Assembly: GCA_008931825.1 (NCBI GenBank)
Contig: QXVZ01011445.1
Span: forward strand, 1 to 34,278
DNA from: Phallusia fumigata
Taxonomy: Eukaryota; Chordata; Ascidiacea; Phlebobranchia; Ascidiidae
DNA: 34,278 nt
Reading direction: 5' to 3'
Shown: piece by piece, positions 12,438-28,500 of the stretch
How the letters are laid out: each line of letters opens with the position of its first letter
Position numbering within the stretch: the stretch's first letter is position 1
The notes under the pieces: model-generated
Told to the model about the DNA's origin: nothing
The model's input: only the letters and a program-made list of their open reading frames with translations
The model's database searches: none
Program-made: the position numbers and the translations under genes

Positions 12438-12696
12438 CTGCATCTAAGCGTGCGTCCATTTTATGTGCCACCCTCCTTTCTCTCCATACCTCACTGACAA
12501 AGATAAATGCCTTTCCCATTTTACGGGGTATTCCCTGCCCATTAACAGCAATATTTTCATTTGAGCAGACTTTTAAGGTATGTCTTTTTTTCACAAAGCA
12601 CAGACAAACACGACAGCAATCACCACAAAATACATGAAACAAAGAACTGATAGCTTCAGCTATGTCAGTCCTGGTACTCGGTACCTTGAACGTATC
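12438..12696 (-). other. Unassigned 86-codon open exon-like segment
   Basis: On the minus strand a strong acceptor (pyrimidine-rich, ...CTCTACTTAG) opens a stop-free stretch of 86 codons plus one base that ends in a CAG|GTAGAT donor. It starts 76 nt after the MEMO1 stop codon. The protein begins DTFKVPSTRTDIAEA and contains NENIAVNGQGIPRKMGKAF and VAHKMDARLDAG. The second half faintly recalls the C-terminal strands of hotdog-fold acyl-CoA thioesterases (ACOT13 type: K-x-GK-x-x-x-F ... VA). The match is weak and no partner exons were found. It could be a 3' UTR exon of MEMO1, an exon of an unrecognised gene, a relic, or chance. Confidence 0.3.
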
Positions 12697-12771
12697 CTAA
12701 GTAGAGGAAAACAGGGATATAAAAAAACAAGTCCATGGCCTACTTTGATTTGGTTATGAGAAGACTGATCA

Positions 12772-14732
12772 TCATAACACAACAAGTGAACCAGCTGCAT
12801 AGCTAACTGAACTGTCAGTGTCGTCTTTACATTTGCTGGATTGCTTGTAATCCAAAAATTTAAACTGAAGCTGTATTCCATTGCTGCTTAAGAGAGCTCT
12901 AACAGCCTAAAAAAATATTTACAAAAAAGTTTTCATGAAAAATAGTGCAGGGAATACAGGTAATGAATGTCCTGTTACTATTTTTACCAAGGTTTGAGGT
13001 AATAACGCTTTAGCGGAAATGATGCTTCACCCTATGTTTAGGTGGTGTTTTGCTTTGTATGTCCACATTTTATAAAACTTACATAAAACATTTAAAGCAC
13101 AAGTAAATGGCTATTAATAATTAATTCTGCTTTACCATTTGTTAGCAAACCCAGTAATATTTAGACACAAATAAAGCAAATCGATATTTAGAGCTGGTAA
13201 TAATTAGTATTTAATGCCTTGCTTATAAATCCAACTTACATTAAGCATGACTGCAATTGGATGTCTACCACAAATAGTGTTTTTATATTTCTGTAAATAT
13301 AGGTGGAACCCTTCTGGGTCCAAAGCTTCAATCAGTTTCATTCCCTGAAGAAATGCAAAAGGTAACATATAAGGTTCCCACAATCATACACAGTTTTTTA
13401 ATTGCCAAACCTGTTTATCCAATGCCTCAATGGACTTGTGTATTTCCCCATGCTCAGGTTCATAATGATTATACCTGAAACGACGTCCTAAAATGTATGT
13501 GTCATCAGTACTTTGTAAGTAAGAACGCTGTATAGTAGAATAACAAATTACCCCAGTGACAAAAATCAGATGATATGACAAACACATTGCTGGGATCCTT
13601 TAGATACTTGCAGAACAGTCTTCCATATTCTTGTTCTGTTTCCTGTTTTAAACTTCCAACCAAAACTGGAACAATGGTGAAACTGCCCCGCTTGCTTAAA
13701 AGGTTAGACAACCATACAAAGGGTTAGTCAAGTTTGATGCCAAATTAATAATAATATTTCTTACCTTTCCATTACTTTGGCTACAAAAGGCAATTGCATT
13801 TCAATACTGTGTTCATCTTCATCAGTTTGCATACTCATGGTTTGAAACTTTCCGGTAGAATAAAGCTCCTCACATACTGATAAAAAATAGTTTAATGCCA
13901 AACCACCCATTCTAAACAAATTGTTGAAAACCTACTGCCTTGATCAATTGCAAGATCATACAGTGGTGTTTTATAAGTTGTAGCTGAAGATAGTGCACAA
14001 TCTTGAAGGTAAACATGATGAGAAGGCCCAAGAATAAATACTCTTTGCCTAAAAGATGAAAATTACATCATCAACAGTATGTATAGTTTGTATGGCATTT
14101 TGCTGGTCAAATGTACAATCTCCAAGTTGGCAAATAATTAGGTTGATATAAGTCTAGGTTGATGATCTAATATAGCAATGCTTAATACTTACACTTGAGC
14201 TGGATTGATCTGTTTATATGAATGTGCTGCACAGGACCCACAGTATGTGTAACCAGCATGTGGTGATATGATGACTTTGGCAGGGCCATGGTTTGATGTG
14301 CTGGCATCCTCGAGCCATTGACCAAGCTGTTTATTAAGTTGGCTTCCTATTTAACAGATTTATGCTTGGTTGTGTTTGATAAGTTATCCAGAGAGGTTAC
14401 TGTGTGCTTTTATTTTGAATTCAAATTTTCGAAGTAAAGGCCCAATACATTATATTCTTCTAATCGGCTGAGTAAAACGTTTAATAAGTAACAAGTCCTG
14501 TGTAAAGTTTGTTACACTTCGCAGACTTAAACAATATCTGGATTGCAAAAAGGCCAGGTACAACTAATGACGACAAATAGAAATTATAAAGACATCCATT
14601 TAAAAGATAGGTTATATTTTATTCCAGTGTTGTGAAAATCTTTTTGCTACCGCCTATAATACATTTTATAAACACTACTTTACCTGAACCTAAATACCAG
14701 CTTCCAGCATGAGATGCCTTTCTTTTTGTCAT
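12772..14732 (-). CDS. MEMO1: MEMO1 family protein, complete, 8 exons
   Basis: Exons (minus, 5' to 3'): 14732-14684, 14346-14193, 14048-13936, 13876-13765, 13694-13552, 13487-13411, 13344-13240, 12906-12772. They total 888 nt, 295 aa plus stop; human MEMO1 has 297. MEMO1 has a fold related to class III extradiol dioxygenases, binds copper or iron, and acts in cell migration and redox control. Landmarks: KASHAGSWY near the N terminus; [14 protein letters not shown] (His about 46); GPSHHV (His about 78); [31 protein letters not shown] (Cys about 241); and a final [10 protein letters not shown] block. The first His of each H-containing motif and the Cys align with human His49, His81 and Cys244, so the metal site is intact. 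The start ATG lies 5 nt after a splice acceptor. The gene is in tandem with PPP2R5 on the same strand, about 3.1 kb upstream of it. Confidence 0.97.
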
Positions 14733-14737
14733 TGCAG

Positions 14738-14752
14738 CTAGAAAGACGCGAC
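14738..14752 (-). promoter_or_regulatory. Splice acceptor 5 nt upstream of the MEMO1 ATG
   Basis: Minus-strand sequence GCGTCTTTCTAG directly precedes CTGCA-ATG. An acceptor this close to the start means either a 5' UTR intron or a spliced-leader trans-splice site. Spliced-leader addition is common in ascidians. The sequence alone cannot separate the two. Confidence 0.45.
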
Positions 14753-15547
14753 ACAGTAAAGTTCTATAACACAATTGTCTAACTAAAGGAAAATTATATT
14801 TTACTATTTTCAGTTACAGTTGTATAGTAACCAGACATGCAAATGTTCTATTGTCGTAATTAACTTCAGTGGTAGGCCTGTATCNGCTGACTTTTAACTA
14901 GTATTTACCACCAAAACCTCGCACGCATGCAATTGTTTAGATTATAACTAGATTTGCTAACTTTTGTACAAACTGTTTATTGATAAGTTAAAAACTAAAT
15001 AGTTACATAAAACTTTCTTTCGAAATAACGACCAAAGCTAACTTCATATGTTACCCACTAAATTTAGTTACTTTTTAATGCACTGTAATGTTTACCCAAA
15101 AGATCAATAATAGTTCATTTGACCATTTCCAACAACGCGACTAGTTTGCGTTTACTGCTATCCAACGCAAAATACAACTGGTTCTTAAGTAAACCTCATT
15201 GTTCTGTACATGTGCAATGAAAAGACAATGTTGATTATTAACAAGACAATACCAACACTTTATCTACAATGGCAATCAACAGCTAATATTTTTTTGCGAA
15301 CCACATGTTTATATTGCGAAGAAAATGCTACAACTATCATAAAGGCAGCAGGAAAAAAAATAATTTAGCCAATGCGGAAAATCGGACAAATTAGGACAAA
15401 AAAACAAGTGTCCTAACGATTTTTTAGGCGCCGGACACACCAAGTGAAATTCGGACAATTTATCGTTTTTTGTCCGATTTTTAGGCCACCTGGCAACCCT
15501 GATGGTACTTATTCGTTCATGATTTTGATTGTTATATTTATCATTAC
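14753..15547. other. Intergenic, no gene seen; contains a foldback
   Basis: AT-rich, with no exon recognised on either strand. One unresolved base (N) is at 14885. Around 15379-15493 there is a small inverted repeat: ATCGGACAAA near 15381 against TTTGTCCGAT near 15469-15478, with the stretch ending CACCTGGCAACCCTG. That end resembles the terminal sequence of small DNA transposons, but no matching opposite terminus was found. Confidence 0.45.
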
Positions 15548-15640
15548 CTCCTTAGCACCGCCAGTGAATTTAATTTTTATAACTTTGTCCACTTGGCTCC
15601 GCTCTTCAGACGCTTGACTGTTTATTTGAACTCCAACCAT
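15548..15640 (-). other. Orphan first-exon-like ORF (31 codons)
   Basis: ATG at 15640 opens 31 codons that end exactly at an AAGGAG|GTAATG donor (phase 0). The end of the peptide, VDKVIKIKFTGGAKE, looks like a first beta strand followed by a GG turn. Similar segments start URM1-type ubiquitin-like modifiers (strand, then GGAE) and LSM7-type Sm folds (IDKTIRVKFQGGRE). I could not find a following exon for either family between here and MEMO1. It may be a real first exon whose gene is broken or misassembled, or a chance ORF. Confidence 0.3.
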
Positions 15641-15922
15641 AAAACAAGAGTTCGATAAACCTACATGACATCATTTCTACCTACGTCATGCTGACAATGN
15701 GACCGTGACCAACTAACAAAGGCCCAGTCATGTGCCGATTTCTGTTTTACTGAATGTTGATTTTCTCATATTTTCTAAATTCCGTAACAGCGCATTCGAG
15801 ACATACTTTCATTTGTTGTTTCAAAATTGAAAACGCACACTCTGATTCTGGATTCTAATGTTTGATGTAACATCACGTTGAAATCCATGACGCACAAAAG
15901 GAAAATAAGTACATGTCGCCAC

Positions 15923-16120
15923 GGATGGCAGTACGGTACGGTACATATTGAGTTATGTCGTTGCAAAGGGCGTACCGTACCTTTTGATAATTTTTGCTGC
16001 GTACCGTACTGCCATCCATTGTAAAGTACAGGAAACGGTACGTATTAAGATGAGCATGCCGCGTTGCGAAGAGCCTACCGTACCTTTGGATGGTGTTTGC
16101 TGCGTAACCGTACCGTACTT
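15923..16120. mobile_element. GTAC-rich inverted-repeat element plus a second related unit
   Basis: A 95-bp unit, 15923-16017, has perfect 18-bp inverted ends: GGATGGCAGTACGGTACG at 15923-15940 and its complement at 16000-16017. A second, diverged unit follows in direct orientation at about 16038-16119. It shares GTAC-TATT-AG-ATG, GTTGCGAAGAGCCTACCGTACC-TTGGAT and TTTGCTGCGTAACCGTACCGTACT with the first. A third relative lies in reverse orientation at 30600-30716. No coding capacity; a MITE-like family is likely. Confidence 0.65.
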
Positions 16121-16319
16121 AAAGGTGCGTCTGCTGCGTTATTTAACCATTGTCATTGCTCCCTATATTTGTTTTTATCTGGACGTATTTTCAACCGTGA
16201 GGTTTTTGCACCGTTTCCTGTTTCTGTGCCGTCAGTGAAATGTTCCATTTATTTGATTGCGTTTTTATGGTCAGAAACGAAACATAAATAGTGCCCACAT
16301 GAATAGTTAAAGAAAAAGT

Positions 16320-16520
16320 ATGCCAATACCTCCTCGAGTTTATCTATTTTCTCCGTGCACTCGCAAATTTTCTGAAAAAAGCCGCTCTACAATTTCGTTT
16401 CCACTCCTCTTCAGCTAAAATACGCTTTTAATAACTTGGTATTTCCAGCTTCCTCCTGCAGGTAAAGCAGTTTACGCAGGCCACAATTGGTATCGTTGTT
16501 TGTAAACAGAGACTTCTTGT
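16320..16520 (-). other. Possible exon fragments, unassigned
   Basis: The minus strand has several overlapping open stretches next to good splice-like signals. Examples are a CTTTTTTCAG acceptor at about 16369 followed by 42 nt reading KICECTEKIDKLEE and a GAG|GTATTG donor near 16326. Another is a 34-codon open stretch, about 16517-16407, containing LRKLLYLQEEAGNTKLL. The frames do not join into one consistent protein, and all three frames stay open in places, which fits locally higher GC. Treated as unproven. Confidence 0.2.
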
Positions 16521-16834
16521 CCTAGCAACACTTGTAATGAAATTTGTGCATTGCAAAAAAATGTATTACAAGTAAGCCTTTCTACAAGAAAGAATCATTC
16601 GTGGCTGAACGAGCATATGAGGTATCACCAAAAGCGAAGCAGAATAATTTAAGGTGATTGCACTATACAAATGTTCTCTATCCTCAACGAGGAATTATTA
16701 CGATAAAACGCGGTGTCGGAGGACCAAAAAGGTCCAAGCCAAGCAGAGCAGCCCGAATTATAATATCCCAAGTGGCATATGATTATAGTTTGTTCACACA
16801 TTCGTACAAACAGGGTGATTTTTACTTCAGAAAG

Positions 16835-23654
<6,820 letters not shown>

Positions 23655-24350
23655 TGAAGTTTTCGAACAGATATAGTCAACCCAGAAGAGATAAAAATAC
23701 AGCTTTTGTCACAATCAGAGCATTACCAGCTGAGGCAATCCAACTATTTGATTGACCTGGACATGTTGGCTCTTTAAGCAGCATCTGTCCCACAAGAGAA
23801 ACAAAAAAGAAGTTTATCGGTCAGGCGGTGCGGGAGCAAATGCATTCTTTCCAAATAACCAGCAGTGGCTCTTTGCACGTAACGCTCCATACCACCATCA
23901 TCGCTCTGTTCACACAACTCTCGTGTTGGGAGATTGTTTTTCTCCACGTGCTTCACACGAAGCTCGGATGCGTTCTGTTTTTATGTTACAAAAAGCTGAC
24001 TCACGCCCATTTTCAGAGAGCTTTGCACAACGACGCATGGTATTTAACCTTATTTTAAACGTCTATCGGTTCTCAGTGCGAGCCTTGCATCGTTTGATCA
24101 ACCGCTTCCTATCTGTGATGCGAGGAAGTGGTATTAAACAAAACTGATGGCGTGTTTTGTTATCTGCGCCCGGACAATTGATGGTTCGCTGCGCTGGTCA
24201 TTTCTTAATTACAATTTGCAAAAAGCAGCCCGCTGTGGAGTTTCGCATTTGCTGTTGTTAAGTTGGTGCTTTCCTGTGGAGACCAGCATGGGGGTCGAAT
24301 TCCCCGGCTATATTCACGTTATCAGAACGGTCTTAACTTTATGCTACCAC

Positions 24351-24585
24351 GGTCGCTTGTGTTTCCCTGAGCAAGAAACTTAAGCTGCATTGCTCCAACC
24401 CAGAGGAACCCGATGGGTTGACCGGGGGGGAAGTCACCAACTTTCAAAAATCGAAAAAATGAAATAAAAAATGATCCAACGGAACTGCAAGGGGGGGGGT
24501 AGCTCGACGGCGGACTCATAATGAGCATCACGCATTTAGGCGTTGCTCCTCCCCCCGAGGATAAAAATGAAACAAACAAACAAAC
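24351..24585 (+). mobile_element. Third copy of the tRNA-derived SINE
   Basis: Body and (AAAC)n tail nearly identical in order to 9969-10164: TCGCTTGTGTTTCCCTGAGC, GAAGTCACCAACTTTCAAAA, CGGCGGACTCATAATGAGC and GGATAAAAATGAAACAAACA. A box B-like GGTCGAATTCC lies at 24294-24304, so the tRNA-like head may start further left, near 24230. The head is too diverged to place. The body carries G runs at 24424-24430 and 24491-24499. Confidence 0.8.
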
Positions 24586-25420
24586 TGGACTTACAATACT
24601 CACAACGTTTACTTTCAGAAACCAAGTTTGATGTTGAAATATTGCAAACACATTGGTCGCGGCAACGTTTTATTACTCTTCGAACACCGTGTATTTTTTA
24701 TGCTTTGGGGCTTTAGTTAGTTTTAACATTGCAAAACGCCAGGACTAATTAAAACAAAGGCTTTTGTTGAGCGCTAACATTACCACGTATTTTTTTACCT
24801 ACTTTGCAATTAGTTGGACTTCGCCGTGCTGCAATAATGACAATACATTTTGTTTTGGAATTTTACATGAATTGAATTGGATTTCTTGGTAACTATGCCA
24901 ACGCTATTGGTAAAGCAGGATGTTAAAACGGAGCTGCGGAAATAAGGAATCTAATGTCAAAAACGAGTTTCCTGAAGTTGGGGACAAACAATATTAAAAG
25001 TTGAGACACATGAGTGTTTTTTACAGGAACATGATAGCACAAATTAAAACAAAAAAAACGATTCACATTTGACAATTTTGATCACTTCTTGCAGTGCTGT
25101 ACATCAGGACCTTTTTCTTTTGATGTTGAAACATAAAATTAACATAACAACTACTATTCACTATGTATATTCGCTGTAAAGTTTTATTTATGACGTGTAA
25201 CCATGACAACGGTTTCGAAATTGGGAAATCCCGGTTTTTGTGCAGAAAAGTTTGTAAATCGATAATTTGGTTTTGTTATTCTGCAACAAACAATCAGTGA
25301 CGCTTTTGGTTACATTTTTTAAACATTTCTAGTTAAATAAGCTAAAACACGTTATGACCACGAATTGCCGTTTGCTAGCATGCGCTTGGATATAAACTAC
25401 TTGTGTAAAATAAGCAACTT

Positions 25421-25510
25421 CGTTTTTCAGAAAAAACTGTACCTAAAACCAGAAAGTGACACCATTCAACGTTATCAATTCTGTTTTCAATGCCACTTAC
25501 TGTACAGTAA
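25421..25510 (+). promoter_or_regulatory. 5' acceptor and short uORF ahead of the TTC6-like ATG
   Basis: CGTTTTTCAG (25421-25430) is a good splice acceptor 151 nt before the first in-frame ATG (25582). It may be a 5' UTR intron or spliced-leader site. Between them an out-of-frame ATG at 25490 opens a 6-codon uORF that stops at 25508-25510. An in-frame TAA at 25444 limits how far the main frame could extend upstream without splicing. Confidence 0.35.
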
Positions 25511-25581
25511 AACTGTGTAATCAGCTAACAATAACTGGTAGGGAAACCGGTGTCTGGTCCGGTGAGAAGCATCAAAAAAGA

Positions 25582-28500
25582 ATGCCAAAAACAAATGTAC
25601 AACAGTGGAAGCAATACAACCCTTTAGACAAAGGACTGGTTGCACCAAATGTCCTTTCAATAAGTAACACTCTTCCATATTCCAAAGATGAGGTATCCAA
25701 GACAGAAATGCAAAAGCCTAGGAAATCAACAGTTGGAGTCCACCCAGCTCGGAGCTCCCTGGAAGTGGAGGACTTGAATGTCATGATGGTTGGTGGATCA
25801 TTCCAGGGTTTGTCTGAACAGAACTTAGAAGTGAAAAAGAAGGAAGATGGTGCCTTCAAGGAAGAAGGTTTTTCTCAGCTGGTTAAAAATGACGAGACTG
25901 CAACAACAAAAAGCAAACCAAAGATGCCTGCAATTGTGGCTACAGAAGGAACCACAACTCAGGCCACATTTGTGATTCGAGCAAGGCCTCCAGCAATGCC
26001 AAGGTCTCAAGTTAAAATAAGAAAGAAGCGAACAATTACAGCCCCACCAAACAGTTCTAGCAGTATTAGAAGAGGCTCTTTAAAATCATCAGAGAAATCA
26101 CAGAAAGGTAATAACTTGAATGAATGTGTTCATTTACACACATTTAGTCCAAAAAAACTGTTGGTAAATAGCCTCAAAGGGCAAAAGTCTGTCAATGCCC
26201 AATGTTGTCATTGGGTTTTGTAATCCAGTTTAAGAATATAGAGCCAAAAAACAATTCTTGGAATTTGTTGTGTTAACTTAGTCAGCTTTTCAGTTGATTT
26301 AATTTTTTGGTAAATGCACTTTTTTTACATAGTCCCCTATTCTTAAATGTATTTGAATACCTATTGCAGGGACACAATTATATAACCCCCTGTTCTTAAA
26401 TGTGTTTGAATACCTATTGCAGGGCAAAAAGTCACTATTAGTGAAAGTTCTCCTGTTTTGATGGTTCCTTCACCAGAAGAAGATGGAGCAACACAAAAAC
26501 GGTTTGCATTGTTTTTATACCTCTTGTGTAAGTGCTTGTTTGAAAATTAAACACTAACAACTGTATTGCAGATCAATTGATGATATGATACAGTCATTAA
26601 GGTCCTCACGGCAGACTAGCGGAACACAAAAGTCACTTTCTGACCTTAAAATTGACCAACTTTTACAGCAAGTCATGAACCATGCTGAGGAATGGATGCA
26701 TGAAGTAAATGATTAGTGCTTGAAACTTTGTTTTTTTAAGTTTTTTTATTAATTTGAATTTATGTTTTTGGTAGAAACCAGACCCTAGTATGGAACAAAG
26801 TCCTCCAGCTACTGACCGAACTACTGGTTCAAGTAAACTATTTGAATACAAAGCTGAGGTTACACCAACAGATGAAGAAATTGTGATTGAAGTAGATGTT
26901 AGTGACACAGTTTCAACATTAGCAAGTCAAATATCTGCTCCAGCAGGTCAGACCAACAGGTTTAAACATGATTAAATAAGCACATTTATAATGCTTGATG
27001 AAATTTACAAGATATACTCACTTAAGGGCAATTGACTCTTTTGTAATAGTAAGTGCATGTTTGGTACAAGACCTATGCTGTATATTTCAGGTATCCCTGA
27101 TGTCTCATCGATATTGTTAAGAAAGTCTTCTCATGCAATGCCAGGGACTGGCTCTCTTAGTGAAACTTCGTCTCCCGCTGCAATGATACTAGATGAGGGT
27201 ATGTCTCAACATTTAGTTAACATCTGTGTTATTTTATGGTAATGACAATTGAAATTTTTCTAGATGTGACCTTTGATTATGAACAAGCCATTCATGATGT
27301 CAATCTCTCATTGGATGTGACAAATGATGATGTCCTTAATGTTTATGGTAGTTGTCCTGCTTTGCTAGAAAAAACAGCAAGACCAGCACAAAACGGTAGT
27401 TTGCTTTTAAAACATCAAATCCTGCTTGGTCAATTATGTACTGTCTTGACAATTACATAGAAATTGATGATTTGCAAGGGAAAAAAACAAGAATGCCCCA
27501 GTTTGTAAGCAAAGGAAAGATACATCGCCTTTGTCTCCTACCCTCCATTGGTGAATTGGAAGTAAAGCCAAGTGAACTTGCACTTACAAAAGTCCTGCAC
27601 ACTGGTCAACATTCATTGGTGGATAGTAGTGGCATACAAAATGAGGTGCAAACACACAACCAACATCAACAGCAGCAAAAAAAGTGAGCATTATTTTTAC
27701 CTTTTTAACGTTACCCCTATGCGTTTTTGTTTGTAACAAGTAATTGTTTTTGGAGGAGCTTATTATTTATTTGTTTAACTGTTTATTTTGGTAATTTTTT
27801 TATTTCAGACTCTTCTACAATTTTGTTGCTGTAGCCTTTGGTATGGGTCCCCTTTCTAATGGGGACATATACAGTTTGTTTTTTCTTTTTTCTTCTTTCT
27901 GCCCTTCAGCTTGTCCATGCCGTTTTGCCATGAAATGGTGTTGATTTGGATAAAACATTTACAGCTGGTAGATATAGTCATGGAGTTTTGCCATCTGTTT
28001 CATTTGACCCCAAAACCCCATTGGTTACCCCACAAGCCCCCTAAAGTGGCTCAAATTACTAAATATTGTCCAAATTGGTAAAATTCAGACAGTTTGTAAA
28101 ACATATCATAGTGGTGTATTGATTACCATGTTTCACTGTGTTCAGCCCTAGCAGTTACCCCACGAACTAATATGGGTTAAATTGTTGAGGAATGTCCAAA
28201 TAAGATGTAGTTTAGACAGTTTGTATACCATGTCAGTGTGATGCATTTATTGTTACGTTTAGCCCTATTTTCCTGATGTACGTTGACTTGCTAGCCCTTT
28301 AAAGTTTGTAAATTGGGTCATAGTTTATTATAATAATTACCAATTCTTACATTAAACCAAGTGGATTACATGAAATTAATTACAAATATTTGCTACTGTT
28401 CTTTACATATGCTCATGATACCCAACATTTATTCTACAACTTTGCATGTGTGGGGACCCATTCATTTCTGCCTGCAGAAACAATCATGTCATAAACAGCT

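Larger units (their letters stand above)
23655..25581. other. Divergent intergenic region, ETNPPL to TTC6-like gene
   Basis: Transcription starts of the minus-strand ETNPPL gene and the plus-strand TPR gene should both lie here. Between about 23750 and 24150 the base composition is less AT-rich. Open frames overlap on both strands there (131 codons plus, 23752-24147; 60 codons minus, 23774-23956); neither resembles a known protein. A SINE occupies 24351-24585. From 24600 to 25400 I see only AT-rich unique sequence. No CpG island or core promoter motif can be called by eye. Confidence 0.55.

Noticed and set aside
23752-24147. 131-codon plus ORF and a 60-codon minus ORF upstream of ETNPPL
   Set aside because: They overlap each other in a locally GC-richer stretch, the plus ORF lacks an ATG start at its 5' end, and neither resembles a protein family.
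25456-25581. Extension of the TTC6-like protein upstream of the ATG at 25582
   Set aside because: The frame is open but its first codon is GTG, there is no ATG before 25582, and a TAA lies at 25444.
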